NCBI RefSeq assembly: GCF_003752415.1
Contig: NZ_RKHG01000001.1
Span: 1,736,001-1,800,000 of the forward strand
DNA length: 64,000 nucleotides
Source: Luteococcus japonicus
Lineage (GTDB): Bacteria; Actinomycetota; Actinomycetes; Propionibacteriales; Propionibacteriaceae
Reading direction: 5' to 3'
Shown: piece after piece, positions 47,449-57,500 of the stretch
Numbering within the stretch: the first letter of the stretch is position 1
Layout of the letters: each line of letters begins with the position of its first letter
Made by a program: the position numbers and the translations under genes
Notes under the pieces: generated by a model
What the model was told of the DNA's origin: nothing
The model's database searches: none
The model's input: the letters and a program-made list of their open reading frames with translations, nothing else

Positions 47449-48552
47449 GTGAACGACTTCGACGGCCTGGACTCCACCTCGAAGCGCGTGGCCCTGGCGG
47501 TGCTCCGCCAAGGCCCCGTCTCCCGGGCCGATCTTGGGCGCATGCTGGGGCTCTCGGCCCCCAGCCTCACCCGGTTGACCAAGCCGCTGGTGGCCCGACG
47601 GTTGCTGGTGGAGGGCGAGCCGGTGGCGCAGAACTCCACCGGCCGCCCGTCGGTACCACTGGACGTCAACGCGTCACGGGCCCACGTCGTCGGCGCCAAG
47701 TTCGTCACCGACGCCCTGTTCGCCGTGGTCACCGATCTCAAGGGCACGGTGGTGGCCAGCCACAAGGTGCAGCAGGAGTTCCCCTCCCCCGAATCCGCCG
47801 TGGCTACGCTGGAAGAGTTGGTGCTCGGCTGGGCCGCTCCCTGGCACCCGGTGGGGCTGGGCGTGAGCCTGGGCGCCAATGTGGACGCCGACGGCAACAT
47901 CAGCCGGGTCTCCTTCCTGGGCTGGCCAGACTCTCCCTTCCGGGATCTGCTGGCCGGGGCGACCAGGCTGCCGTGCGTGGTCGCCAATGACGTGCATGCC
48001 TTCGCGCTGGCCGAACACTGGTTCGGTTTCGGACGGGGCTGCACTGACTTCGCGGTGGCCACGCTGGGTGCCGGTGTCGGTGTCGCGCTGGTCTGCAATG
48101 ACGAGCTGGTGCTGGGTCAGGCCGGGCGCGCGGGCCGGGTGGGCGACGTGACGCTCGACGACGGGCGTCGGCTGCGTGATGTGGTCGTCACCAGCGTGGT
48201 GAGCCAGCACGTCGAAGCGGCGCTGGGCAGTGCGCTGCCCACGCACGCCAGCAGTGAGGACCTGGCGCGTTTCTCCCATGATCCCCGGGTGCAGGTGGTG
48301 CTCGACGACGTGGCCCGGGCCATGGGGCAGCTGGTCGGGCAGGTGTGCCTGTACACCGCACCGGAGAAGGTACTGATCTCAGGCGAGGACGCGGGTTTGC
48401 TGCGCAACCATCAGACCGCCCTGCACGACGGGATCCGACGCTATGTCCAGCTGCGCCCCGAGCAGATCGGCATCGAGAGCCTGGGCTTCGACGAATGGGC
48501 CCGCGGATCGGCCGCCATGGCGATCCGCGCCCACATGACTCCGCGCTCATAA
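47449..48552 (+). CDS. ROK-family transcriptional regulator
   Basis: A 367-residue protein with an N-terminal winged helix (SKRVALAVLRQGPVSRADLG, LSAPSLTRLTKPLVARRLLV) and a C-terminal ROK sugar-kinase-like domain (LGVSLGANVDADGNI, VVANDVHAFALAEHWFGFG, VATLGAGVGVALVCNDELV). The ROK zinc motif (C-x-C-G-x2-G-C) is absent: the region after GQAGRAGRVGDVTL has no cysteines. It is therefore a regulator rather than an active kinase. The GTG at 47449 follows TAGGGT closely, suggesting a leaderless mRNA. It is divergent from the LacI gene. A ROK-like site lies upstream of galK, so it may control the galK/alpha-galactosidase region. Confidence 0.88.
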   Translation: MNDFDGLDSTSKRVALAVLRQGPVSRADLGRMLGLSAPSLTRLTKPLVARRLLVEGEPVAQNSTGRPSVPLDVNASRAHVVGAKFVTDALFAVVTDLKGTVVASHKVQQEFPSPESAVATLEELVLGWAAPWHPVGLGVSLGANVDADGNISRVSFLGWPDSPFRDLLAGATRLPCVVANDVHAFALAEHWFGFGRGCTDFAVATLGAGVGVALVCNDELVLGQAGRAGRVGDVTLDDGRRLRDVVVTSVVSQHVEAALGSALPTHASSEDLARFSHDPRVQVVLDDVARAMGQLVGQVCLYTAPEKVLISGEDAGLLRNHQTALHDGIRRYVQLRPEQIGIESLGFDEWARGSAAMAIRAHMTPRS

Positions 48553-48649
48553 TCCTCCGACACATCTGACCCCAAGGCGAAACAGAGTGCCGGCGAAGCG
48601 CGGTGAGTCCCGCCACATCGTGCAGCGGGACCCACCGCGTGGTGCGGGA

Positions 48650-48880
48650 TCAGTGCGCCTTCTGCACCGTGATGACCCAGCCGAAGTCGGGTGCCTTGAC
48701 GAACTCGGTCACGGGATAACCGGACTCCGCGGCCCACTCGGGGATCGACTCGGTGGCCTGGGTGCAGTCGAAGTTGATGACCAGCTCGTCGCCGACGGGC
48801 AGATCGGCCATCGCCTTCTTGGCCTCGATCAGCCGGAAGGGGCAGACCTCGCCGACGGTTTCCAGAACGTGCTTTGCCAT
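48650..48880 (-). CDS. TusA/SirA-like sulfur carrier protein
   Basis: A 76-residue protein of the TusA/YedF/SirA family. The sulfur-carrying cysteine is in ETVGEVCPFRLIEAKKAM (Cys13). The typical C-P-x-P reads C-P-F-R, so the second proline is lost. The rest keeps the two-layer fold (LVINFDCTQATESIPEWA, GWVITVQKAH). It lies 37 bases after the YedE-type membrane gene, the same pair as TsuA/TsuB thiosulfate uptake, in which the small protein accepts sulfur brought in by the channel. The ATG at 48880 follows GAAGGGGAAA. Confidence 0.82.
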   Translation of the reverse strand: MAKHVLETVGEVCPFRLIEAKKAMADLPVGDELVINFDCTQATESIPEWAAESGYPVTEFVKAPDFGWVITVQKAH

Positions 48881-48917
48881 GGTGTTTCCCCTTCTGTGGT
48901 GGTGATTGTGTGGTGGT

Positions 48918-49760
48918 TCAGGCCGGGATGGCCACGGCGACGGGACGTCGCGAGGGGGCGGACTTGCGGCCCACAGGAAGGAAGATCTTGGCGCCGATGC
49001 CCAGCACCAGCATCACGCCCCAGTCGACACGCTCGGTGTTGCCGGTCACCAGGTAGCTGCTGAGATTGGCCGACGCAGTGGTGATGCCCAGAGCGGACTT
49101 GCGGCCGGAGGCGAAGCTCAGCGGGTAGGCGGCGCTCGCGATCAGGCCGATGATGACGCCCGCGACGAAGGGACGCCAGCGCTTCTCGAAGAGCACGTGC
49201 GCCAGGCCGGTCCTCTGGGGCGGGAGCGTGTCCATCGGTGCGGTGGAGCGCTTCAGCTCCCGACGCACCAGCACCACAGTGAGGGCCATCAGCAGTGCCA
49301 CCAGCACCCAGCTGGAGATGCCCAGTGCGTCGTGGATGGGGTGACGGGGGCGGTGACACCACGCACGGCATCGTTCATGGGCTTCAGGGCGCCGTACTTG
49401 ATCATGGCCGCGGCGGCGGCATAGCCGACCAGTGCGATCCATGAGCCGACCAGGCTCTCGCCGGCGCGGTACCAGGTGCCGGTGGCGCAGCCGCCCGCCG
49501 CGACGATGGAGACACCGAAGATGAGCGATCCCACGATGACGGCCAGCCACGGCAGCTCCTCGAAGCTGCGCGTGATTGCGCCGGTGCTCTGCAGCGCGGC
49601 GACGCCGACGGCCTGGACTCCGATGGTGATCAGGAAGGCCACCATCCAACGAGCCTTGTGGGCGATACACACGTCTCGGAGGGCGCCGGTGACGCAGAAG
49701 CGGCCGCGCCGCAGAACGAAGCCGAAGAGCAGACAGGGCAAGAGTCCGGTGATGATCATG
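48918..49760 (-). pseudogene. YeeE/YedE (thiosulfate importer-like) gene with a single frameshift
   Basis: The gene starts at the ATG 49760 (MIITGLLPCLLFGFVLRRGR) with GGAAAA upstream. It keeps the conserved cysteine blocks RGRFCVTGALRDVC and AAGGCATGTWYRAGE used for thiosulfate conduction in TsuA. Near 49335 the frame breaks at VRGVTAPVTP; the correct continuation, HDALGISSWVLVALLMALTV, lies one base away. The break is a run of C that is one base short. The second half continues through RTGLAHVLFEKRWRPFVAGV to IGAKIFLPVGRKSAPSRR at 48918. With one restored base it would be an intact 280-residue protein. It may be a true mutation, a phase-variable tract or a sequencing error. Confidence 0.8.
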
Positions 49761-50216
49761 AGTTTTCCTTCTGGGGTGGTGAATGCCCGCGTATCCCGGG
49801 GGTGTGACGCAGTGACCCATCGACGATGACCGAGGGCCAGGGGGTGAGTTGGAATGCCCGAATGGGCAGGGGCGTACCCCACGAGGAGGGGTAGGCGCTA
49901 CGCGTAAGCCCTCACGCAGAGGTGAGGCAGGGGCCAACCAAACCCTTGTCCTTGGACGGACGCGGGGGCTGGAGACGGCGCAGGAGGTCCGTGACAGGCG
50001 CAGCGTTCGGGGCAACGACACAGCAGGTGGCATATGCACGTCGGCGTACCGATGACGGCATGCCGAGTGGTGGCGGTGTCACGCTGGATGACCACGACGC
50101 TTTTCCTTCCCTGCTGAGGCTTTCCTGACCTTGTTCGTGGGCAACCCCACCCCACCACCCCGCAGGATGAGGCACCGTCTCTCCTGCTGGGGCAGGATGG
50201 ACGGGAAGGGAGCCGC
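49761..50216. other. Long divergent region with hairpins, leader of the YedE/TusA operon
   Basis: 456 bases between the YedE gene (minus) and the LacI/GH32 pseudogene (plus). On the minus strand, towards yedE, it contains several short stems: GCCTCAC-N6-GTGAGG near 49910-49930, TACCCC-N7-GGGGTA near 49878-49897, and GCCC-ATTC-GGGC near 49857-49869. A possible cysteine-containing leader peptide lies upstream of these. This layout suits attenuation of sulfur genes. I could not match it to a named riboswitch. The LacI promoter must lie at the right end. Confidence 0.5.
49912..50061 (-). CDS. Possible leader peptide upstream of YedE/TusA genes
   Basis: An ATG at 50061 opens 49 codons (MPSSVRRRAYATCCVVAPN ... 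GLVGPCLTSA) on the same strand as yedE, ending about 150 bases before it. It has adjacent Cys-Cys codons early, then a final Cys. Cysteine-bearing upstream ORFs are known to attenuate sulfur genes in Actinobacteria. A second frame over the same bases is even richer in cysteine (CICHLLCRCPERCAC) but has no start codon. There is no good ribosome site, so confidence is limited. Confidence 0.35.
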   Translation of the reverse strand: MPSSVRRRAYATCCVVAPNAAPVTDLLRRLQPPRPSKDKGLVGPCLTSA

Positions 50217-51328
50217 ATGAATCCGCAACGTGAACCACGCCTGGCCGAGGTGGCCGAGAGGGCCGGGGTCTCGGTGACCACCGTCTCGCGCGTGCTGAAC
50301 AATCGCGGCTACCTCAGCCAGCAGACCAAGGACAAGGTGGCGCAGGCCATCGACGAGCTGAACTACCACCCCAACCAGGTGGCGCGATCGCTGCTGGGGC
50401 ACCGCACCAACACCATCGGGCTGGTGCTGCCGACGGTCGCACTCCCCTTCTACGGCGAGGTGGCCGTCGAGGTGGAGAATGCCCTGGCCGAGCACCAGTG
50501 CCAGCTGCTGTTGTGCAACAGCTTCGGCCGCTCCGACCGGGAACGGGCGGTGCTCGACATGCTGGTGGCCAATCGCGTCGACGGCATCATCTCGGGCGCC
50601 CACAACGATCCCGTGGACGACTACTCACGGTTGCGTCAACCGGTGGTCACAATTGACCGTGAGCTGGCACCCCACATTCCCAATGTGCGTGCCCAGAACG
50701 AGACCGGCGGCAGGCTCGCCACCGAGCTGCTGCTGAAGCGTGGCGCGCGCCGCCCCGCACTGGTCACCTCACGCTCGCACTCCCGCAATCTCCGTGAGCG
50801 TGGCTATCGCGACGTGTTGGCCGCCGCCGGGATCGATCCGACCGTGGTGACGGTGGACTTCCACCTGCCCGAGGCCGAACGGGCTCGCACCATGGAGGCC
50901 AAGCTGGACGCGCTGACGCCGCAGGCCGATGCCGTCTTCGCCACCGACGACCTGCTGGCCGCCGGGGTGCTCGACTGGACGCGTCGGCGTGGCCTGGAGG
51001 TGCCCGGCCAGTTCAAGGTGGTGGGCTTCGACGGCACGCTGGCTGCCACGTCGGCTTCCGGATTGCCGACGGGGTGCTCACTGTCGATCGTTCCACCACG
51101 CGTTATCCGCACGGGGATCGACGCAGCGTCACCCTGCCCGAAGCCAGCGCCGACGGCCTGCTGCGCCTGCAGCTGGCGCGCGACCGCTCGGTGGACGAGC
51201 TCTTCCTGGCCGACGGTCTGGTCAGTTTCACGATGCGCAGCTATCTGGCGCCGGATGCGGCGGGGATCACCGTGGAGCAGACGGGCTCACTGCGCGTGGT
51301 CTCCTGTCGTGTGCTGTCGCTGGACTGA
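50217..51328 (+). pseudogene. LacI-family regulator fused by deletion to the 3' end of a GH32 (sucrase/levanase) gene
   Basis: The first 280 codons are a good LacI regulator: RLAEVAERAGVSVTTVSRVL, YHPNQVARSLLGHRTNTIGL, ADAVFATDDLLAAGVLDW and FKVVGFDGTLAA. The last 70 or so residues of the family are missing. From about 51055, in another frame, the sequence instead encodes RIADGVLTVDRSTTRYPHG and RDRSVDELFLADGLVSFTMR, closing SLRVVSCRVLSLD at the stop 51326-51328. That matches the C-terminal beta-sandwich of GH32 enzymes. A deletion therefore removed the end of lacI, everything between, and most of the GH32 gene. The LacI frame itself runs on to 51380 with unrelated residues. Confidence 0.78.
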
Positions 51329-52050
51329 GGTCCTCCCCACCAGGCGCGGGTGGTCTCCGTCGGACCGTCGAGTTCGGTGAAACCGGCGTCGACCACCTGC
51401 ACCCGGCCGGGATTGCTGGCCCACCGCTCGGCGTCGACCACCTCGACGCGGAGCCGGAAGTAATCGGCCTGCCAGGCCTGACGGGTGGGTTCGTCCATCG
51501 CCTCCCATGCCAGCTGGGCGGCGTGCGCGCACTGGGCGGCCGCCTTGCCCGTGGTCATCGTGATGTGAGGGCTGACACCGACCGTGACCACCGCCCCCTC
51601 GGTGCGACTGGGGTGAAGATCGGGCAGTTCGGTGCCCTCCACCTGCAGCTTCTTCAGCACCGGGCCGAGCGGACGCACCGGGGCGGGGACGAAGGCGCGG
51701 GCGCCCGCCACACCTTCATCGCCGGGCTCACCGTCGGGGGCGCCACCACCCTGTTCGACGGTGACTCCGGGAACGGTCTGCACCTCGGCCCAGCGGGTCT
51801 GGCCGCGAGCTCGGCGCACCAGCTTGCGGATCCTTCCGTCGCGCCAGAAGTCGACGGCCTGGCGCCACTCCCCCTCGAGCGCCTCGGGGGAACTGATCAG
51901 CGCCACCGCGGCCCGGGCGACGGCCTCGCAGGTGTCCACATGGCTGGCTGGCCGCTTCTTGTCATAACGGATGGCAAACTGCATCGCCCACGGAATCTCG
52001 TCGTCCAGGTGACCGTCGATGGGTGAGGCGTCGGGCTGCGGGCTGTCCAT
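51241..52050 (-). CDS. Peptidyl-tRNA hydrolase, PTH2-type domain protein
   Basis: A frame of 269 residues with a PTH2-like domain near the C-terminus: VTVGVSPHITMTTGKAAAQC continuing AHAAQLAWEAMDEPTR, and RVQVVDAGFTELDGPT. The G-K-x-A-A-Q-x-x-H-A block is the PTH2 active-site region. The N-terminal part (HLDDEIPWAMQFAIRYDKKR, ALISSPEALEGEWRQAVDFW) matches the longer actinobacterial form. The enzyme would release peptides from peptidyl-tRNA. The C-terminus after GPTETTRAWWG runs antisense into the GH32 remnant and looks foreign, so the original stop may have been lost with the deletion there. ATG at 52050; divergent from the nucleotidase gene. Confidence 0.78.
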   Translation of the reverse strand: MDSPQPDASPIDGHLDDEIPWAMQFAIRYDKKRPASHVDTCEAVARAAVALISSPEALEGEWRQAVDFWRDGRIRKLVRRARGQTRWAEVQTVPGVTVEQGGGAPDGEPGDEGVAGARAFVPAPVRPLGPVLKKLQVEGTELPDLHPSRTEGAVVTVGVSPHITMTTGKAAAQCAHAAQLAWEAMDEPTRQAWQADYFRLRVEVVDAERWASNPGRVQVVDAGFTELDGPTETTRAWWGGPQSSDSTRQETTRSEPVCSTVIPAASGAR

Positions 52051-52293
52051 GGAAACCCACTGTAGAGGGGATCGCGGGCTGCCCGGCCACGTCGGGGCGA
52101 CTCCCCCAAGAGGTGACCTGCCTTGTCACGGGCTCGACGGCCCAGCAATGGACGGGTGAACAGTTCAGGAACTGCTCGAAACACCCCTTGCGCCGAGCGG
52201 TCCGAATTCAGGAAGCTGGGCGGTGCAGCGCCCCACACGGACCCGTCCGCACCCCAGCGCACCACCCATCGGAACCCCCACACAGGAGCATCC

Positions 52294-54360
52294 ATGAACA
52301 CGACCGGTCTGGCGCGAGCCGCCGCCACGGGCATCGCCGCCCTCACCCTCGTCGCTGGAAGCGCTGGCTTCGCCGACGCCGGCAAGAAGGCCCCCAAGCC
52401 GAAGCCGTCGGAAGCCGTCGCCTGCCAGCAGGAGACGAACCAGCTGTCGATCTTCGCCTTCAACGACTTCCACGGCCGGCTGGCCGCCTCGAGCCCCGAC
52501 ACCGTCGCCTTCTTCGGCACCCTGGAGGACGCCCGCCAGACCGCCGGCGAGGACCACTCCATGGTGGTCTCCAGCGGTGACAATGTGGGCGCCTCGCTCT
52601 TCCCGTCGGCCGTGCAGGAGGACAATCCCACCGTCGACGTCCTCAATGCGATGGACATCCAGTCCTCCACCGTCGGCAACCACGAGCTGGACCGCGGATG
52701 GAGGGACCTGACCGGCCGCCTCACCGAACGCTCGGAATTCCCCTACCTGGCGGCCAACCTGTACACCAAGGGCACCACCACCCCGGCGCTCAAGCCCTAC
52801 GAGATCGTCGAGCGCGACGGACTGAAGATCGCCGTCGTGGGTGCCATCACCGCAGACCTGAAGAGCCTGGTGGGCACCGAGGTCTTCAACAATGTGGACC
52901 TGGGCGATCCGGTGGCCGCGGTCAATGCGCAGACCGAGGCCCTGACCGACGGCAACCAGGCCAATGGCGAGGCCGACGTCGTGGTGGCCAGCTACCACGA
53001 GGGTGCCGCCGTCAGCACCCCGAAGACGCTCGACGAGGCGCTGACCAGCAAGCCCTTCGCCAGCATCGTCAACGAGACCTCCCCGAAGGTCGCGGCCATC
53101 CTCACCGGCCACACCCACCAGAACTACACCTGGCAGGCACCGGTTCCGGGCACCGACCGCACCCGTCCCGTGGTCGAGTCCGGCAGCTACGGCGCCTTCG
53201 TCGGCAAGGTCAGCCTGACACTGGACAACACCCAGCCGATGAGGCCCGGCAACAACAAGGGCAGGGGGAAGGGGGCCGTCAAGGATCCGGGCGCTGAACT
53301 GCGCGGCACCGTCTGCGCCGCCTCCGCGGAGAACCTGGCCGTCAAGCCGTCGGCCGAGGTGCCCGCCCTGGTGGCCAAGTACCCGCGCGTGGCCGAGGTG
53401 CAGAAGATCACCACCGACGCCCTGTCCCAGGCCAAGATCATCGGCTCCCGCGTGATCGCCAAGTCCACCGCCCCCGCGAGCCGAGGCCTCAAGGCCGATG
53501 GCACTCCCGACAACCGCGCCGTCGAGAGCACCATGAGCAACATGGTGGCCCAGATGTTCTTCGACACCCTGGGCAAGGGCGACGCGGACTTCATCGGCGT
53601 CCAGAACCCGGGCGGTACCCGCGCGGACCTGGCAGCCGGCGACATCACCTACGCCCAGGCCGCGGCCATCCTGCCCTTCGCCAACACGCTGATGACCACC
53701 CAGATCACCGGCGCCCAGGTGAAGACCATGCTCGAGCAGCAGTGGCAGACCAATGCCGACGGCTCCATCCCCAGCCGCGCCTACCTGCAGCTGGGGCTGA
53801 GCAAGAACGTCACCTACACCTACGACGAGTCACGTCCGATGGGTGACCGAATCACGTCGATCGCGGTCAACGGCAAGGCCATCGATCCGGCCAAGCTGTA
53901 CACCGTCGGTTCGGGCAACTTCCTGATCACCGGTGGCGACAACTTCCGCGTGCTCGCCGAGGGCCAGAACAGCCGCGACACCGGCGCCAGCGATCTGGCC
54001 GCCTGGGTGGAGTGGCTGACCGCGAACAAGACGGTCTCGCCGAGCTTCGCCCGCGGTGCCGTCAGCGTCAAGGAGACCCCGAAGACCCTGACCGCTGGCC
54101 AGGCCACCACCTTCACCGTCGGCGCCCCGCAGGGTGCGCTGCAGACCGACACCCTGGACATGAAGTCGGCCGGTGCCGTGGCCAACACCTCGCTGGTGGC
54201 CAGCATCGGCGACGTGCAGGTGGGTACCGCGACGGTCAGCGACGGCAAGGCCACCCTCACGGTGACCGTGCCCGAGAGTGTCGCCAAGGGTGCCGCCGTC
54301 CTGACCCTGAAGGCCGCCCCTTCCGGCACCGTGGTGAGCATCCCGGTCACCATCGCCTGA
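52294..54360 (+). CDS. Secreted 5'-nucleotidase / metallophosphatase
   Basis: A 688-residue extracellular enzyme of the UshA/5'-nucleotidase family. A signal peptide spans about 1-29 (GIAALTLVAGSAGFADA). The metal-binding motifs are IFAFNDFHGRL, VVSSGDNVGAS, TVGNHELDRGW and ILTGHTHQNYTW. The C-terminal substrate domain has FIGVQNPGGTRADLAAG and YTVGSGNFLITGGDNFRV. A further beta-rich domain of about 100 residues (ATFTV-like repeats, KAAPSGTVVSIPVTIA) closes the protein; no LPXTG or membrane anchor is visible, so it is released or held by other means. It would cleave nucleotides outside the cell for phosphate or nucleoside supply. The ATG at 52294 has CAGGAG upstream. Confidence 0.92.
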   Translation: MNTTGLARAAATGIAALTLVAGSAGFADAGKKAPKPKPSEAVACQQETNQLSIFAFNDFHGRLAASSPDTVAFFGTLEDARQTAGEDHSMVVSSGDNVGASLFPSAVQEDNPTVDVLNAMDIQSSTVGNHELDRGWRDLTGRLTERSEFPYLAANLYTKGTTTPALKPYEIVERDGLKIAVVGAITADLKSLVGTEVFNNVDLGDPVAAVNAQTEALTDGNQANGEADVVVASYHEGAAVSTPKTLDEALTSKPFASIVNETSPKVAAILTGHTHQNYTWQAPVPGTDRTRPVVESGSYGAFVGKVSLTLDNTQPMRPGNNKGRGKGAVKDPGAELRGTVCAASAENLAVKPSAEVPALVAKYPRVAEVQKITTDALSQAKIIGSRVIAKSTAPASRGLKADGTPDNRAVESTMSNMVAQMFFDTLGKGDADFIGVQNPGGTRADLAAGDITYAQAAAILPFANTLMTTQITGAQVKTMLEQQWQTNADGSIPSRAYLQLGLSKNVTYTYDESRPMGDRITSIAVNGKAIDPAKLYTVGSGNFLITGGDNFRVLAEGQNSRDTGASDLAAWVEWLTANKTVSPSFARGAVSVKETPKTLTAGQATTFTVGAPQGALQTDTLDMKSAGAVANTSLVASIGDVQVGTATVSDGKATLTVTVPESVAKGAAVLTLKAAPSGTVVSIPVTIA

Positions 54361-54588
54361 TCCGCTCGGCACCGTTCGCACGAAAGGGGCTCGGGCCACG
54401 GCAGGATGTGCGGACGAGTGAACATGCCCTGGACGACGGGTTCGGCCAGTGAACCGGCGGGCACCACCAACCTCGCCACGGTTCCGACGAGGTCTGCCCG
54501 ACGCGCCAGCGCCCCAATCGGCCCCAGCACTCCGGCCTCGTCCGACCCCAGGCCACGGGCCTCGACGGGCTCGGCCACCGTGGATGCG

Positions 54589-57500
54589 TCAGTAGACCTC
54601 CACCTGGCTGAGCCGGCAGGGTGCGGTAGCCACCAGGCGCAGCCCGTCGATCGGCTCGGAACCCACCCGGTAGGCGGCCGTCTGGTCCGGGTGCGGGGTG
54701 GAGCGGGTGACCACGGCGGCGTCGGCCCACTCCCCGTCGCAACGGACCTCGACGCGCAGACCGGGTGCGGCCGCTTCGGGGCTGGTCACGGTGAGGTAGA
54801 GCGGCGTGAAGGGCTGCTCCCAGGTGAAGCTGACCACGTCACCGGCCGAGAGGTCCGCATGATTCTCGCCCCGGTCGTCCACCAGGCACTCGGGTCCGTC
54901 GTAGCTGGCCGCCGGGGTACGGTCCGGCTGCCAGCGTCGGGCCTTTCCGGTGGCCGTCGACGCACTCCACGGGCGCGTTCCTGCACCCCAGCTGGACGGC
55001 TCGGGGCCCAGCTCGAACTCCAGCAGCGCATTGCCGCGGACCAGCTCGGCCGGAATGGTGACGGCATTCCACAGCTCCCCGTTGACCCGCAGGGACTGGA
55101 TGTAGCGGTGCTCGATGCCCGTCGCACGGATCTCCAGCCGGGTTCCGTCGGTGCGGTTCCACGCCATCTTCGCGAACAGGGGCGCGGTGATCGCCAACTC
55201 TCCCCCGCCGACGAAGACCGGGTAGAGGCCCATGGCCAGCAGCAGCCAGTAGCCGCTCATCTCGCCGTTGTCCTCGTCGCCCGGGTAGCCTTGGCCGATC
55301 TCCGAGCCGACGAACTTCTTGTCCAGCAGCTCCCGCGTCAACCACTGCGTCTTGTGCGGCTGTCCGGCGAACAGGTACATGAACGGAATGTGGTGCGCCG
55401 GCTGGTTGCTGATGGCCAGCTGCCCGATGCCGTCGGCCTGGGCCTCGTTCATCTCCTGCGTGTTGTAGGTGTAGCTGCCCCACATCGCCGGGCTGGTCAC
55501 CGCCGGGGTCCGCAACATCTCGTCGAGCTTGTCCGCCAAGGCGTGTTCCCCACCCAACAGCTTGGCCAGCAGGGCGCCGTCGTGCGGGGCGTGGAAGGCC
55601 TGCCCCCAGGCATTGGTCTCGGTGTAGTCGTGGCCCCAGTGGCGCGGGTCGAAGTCCTTGGGCTCCACGCGCCAGCCACCGTCGGGCCGACGGCCCTGGT
55701 AGAAACCGATCCCGGCGTCGAACATCTCTGCGTGGGCCAGGGCGCGGTTGGCGAACCAGACCTCATTGGCCTCCAGCTCCTCACGCCTGCCGGCCAGGCG
55801 CGGATCGTTCGTCGCGCGGACCGCCAGCCGCCCGGACCACAGGGAGATGGCTGCATCGCAGGAGGCGTTGTCCATGGTCCAGGCCAGCCCCTCCTCCGTG
55901 TCGGTGTCGATCCATCCGACGAAACGTCCCTTGCCGATCCCCTTGCGGCCGGTCAGCACTGAGTCCGACGGTCCGGTGGCATTGCGGAGCGCCGAGTCGT
56001 AGGCGGCCAGCTCGTCGGAGCCCGAGGCGAAGGTGTGCGCCAGCGAGGCGTCGGCGAAGATGGCGTCCGAGCTGGTGCCGGGCATGCAGTCGACGTAGCC
56101 GGGGGCGGACCAGCGCGCCATCCAGCCGCCGTCGCGGTACTGCTGCAGGATGCCGCCCAGCAGCTCGGGGGCCTTCTCCGGCGTGAGCAGCGAGTACAGC
56201 GGCCAGCAGGTTCGGAAGGTGTCCCAGTAGCCGTTGTTGACGCTCAGCTGCCCGTCGACCACCTGGCAGCCGGTGTGGTCAGGGGTGTGTGCTCCAGCCG
56301 GACGGAAGGGCGAGGCGTAGGCCCAGCGGGGCTCTTCTGGGCTGCCGACGTTCTCGTGGTGGTCATTGGGCCACGAGTACAGGCAGGCCAGGTTGGACCA
56401 GGCCGTGATCCGCTGGTCCAGCGTCCCGCCGTCGATCTCCAGGCGCCCCAGCAGCTCGGTCCAGGTGGCGTGGGCACGGCCGGCGATGTCGTCGAAGCTG
56501 GCCTGCCCCACCTCCATCTCCAGGTTCCGGCGCGCCTGCTCGACGCCGAGGAAACTCATCGCCGCGCGTACTTCCAGCACGTCGGCCTCGGTCTCCAGGA
56601 TGGCGGCCTGCGGGCGCGGCAGCGGAACGGTCAGCTTGCCGAACCAGGACTTGTGCAGCCGCTTGCCGTTGATGACGACGATGCCCTCCAGCGGGCTGCG
56701 ACGTTCGCGAGCGCGGTGCACGGCGGCGGGTGCATTGGTCTCGCCGTAGACATAGGCCGGTGGACTGGGCCGGTGCAGGCCGACGGTCCATCCTTCGGCC
56801 GGAGCGATGGAGGCGTGGAAGGCCACCCGCCCGTCGTCGAGTGTCTCGGTGTGCATGGTGCCGACGAAGGGCTGGTCCAGCACGACGCCGTGCCGGGCGG
56901 ACTCGGTGAAGGTGAACTTGAAGACCCCGGCGCGCGACGTGGGCGTCATCTCCGCCCGGATCCCCCCGTCGAGGTCCACCCGGTAGTAGTGCGGGCGGTC
57001 GATCTCGTCGTCATGGCTGAAGGCGCGGGCCCGCTTGGTCGGCGACGCCGTCATGTGACCTTGCCAGGGCATGATCTGGAAGGCGGAACGGTCCGCGATC
57101 CACGGGCTGGGCTGGTGACAGAAGGCCAGCGCGGACAGCTTGGGAACCGGGCCCCCGTCGCGGTGCCAGCCGTAGAGCCAGTTGCGATCCCGACTCTCCG
57201 TGAGCGGGACGAGGAAGTTGAAGCCCTGCGGCACGCAGGTCAGCGGCAGCGCATTGCCCCGGGAGTAGAGGAAGGCCGAGTGGGTGCCGCGGGTGGTGCG
57301 CACCCGGTCGACGACGTCGGGCTCCTCCACGGGGCGGGGCCGCATCCCGAAGACCTGCAGCCAGCCGGAACCCACCAGTCCTGCGCGGCTGGCCAGCAGC
57401 ACCTGCTCCACCCGCTGGCCGACCAGCTCGTCGAGGGAGAGCTGCAAGAGGTTCCAGTTGTCCGCCACCAGGCACTGCCTGCTGCCGTCGATGACGTGTT

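Noticed and set aside
49898-50302. Cysteine-rich frame CICHLLCRCPERCAC as a coded leader peptide
   Set aside because: It has no ATG, GTG or TTG close upstream in frame, so the neighbouring frame with an ATG was listed instead.
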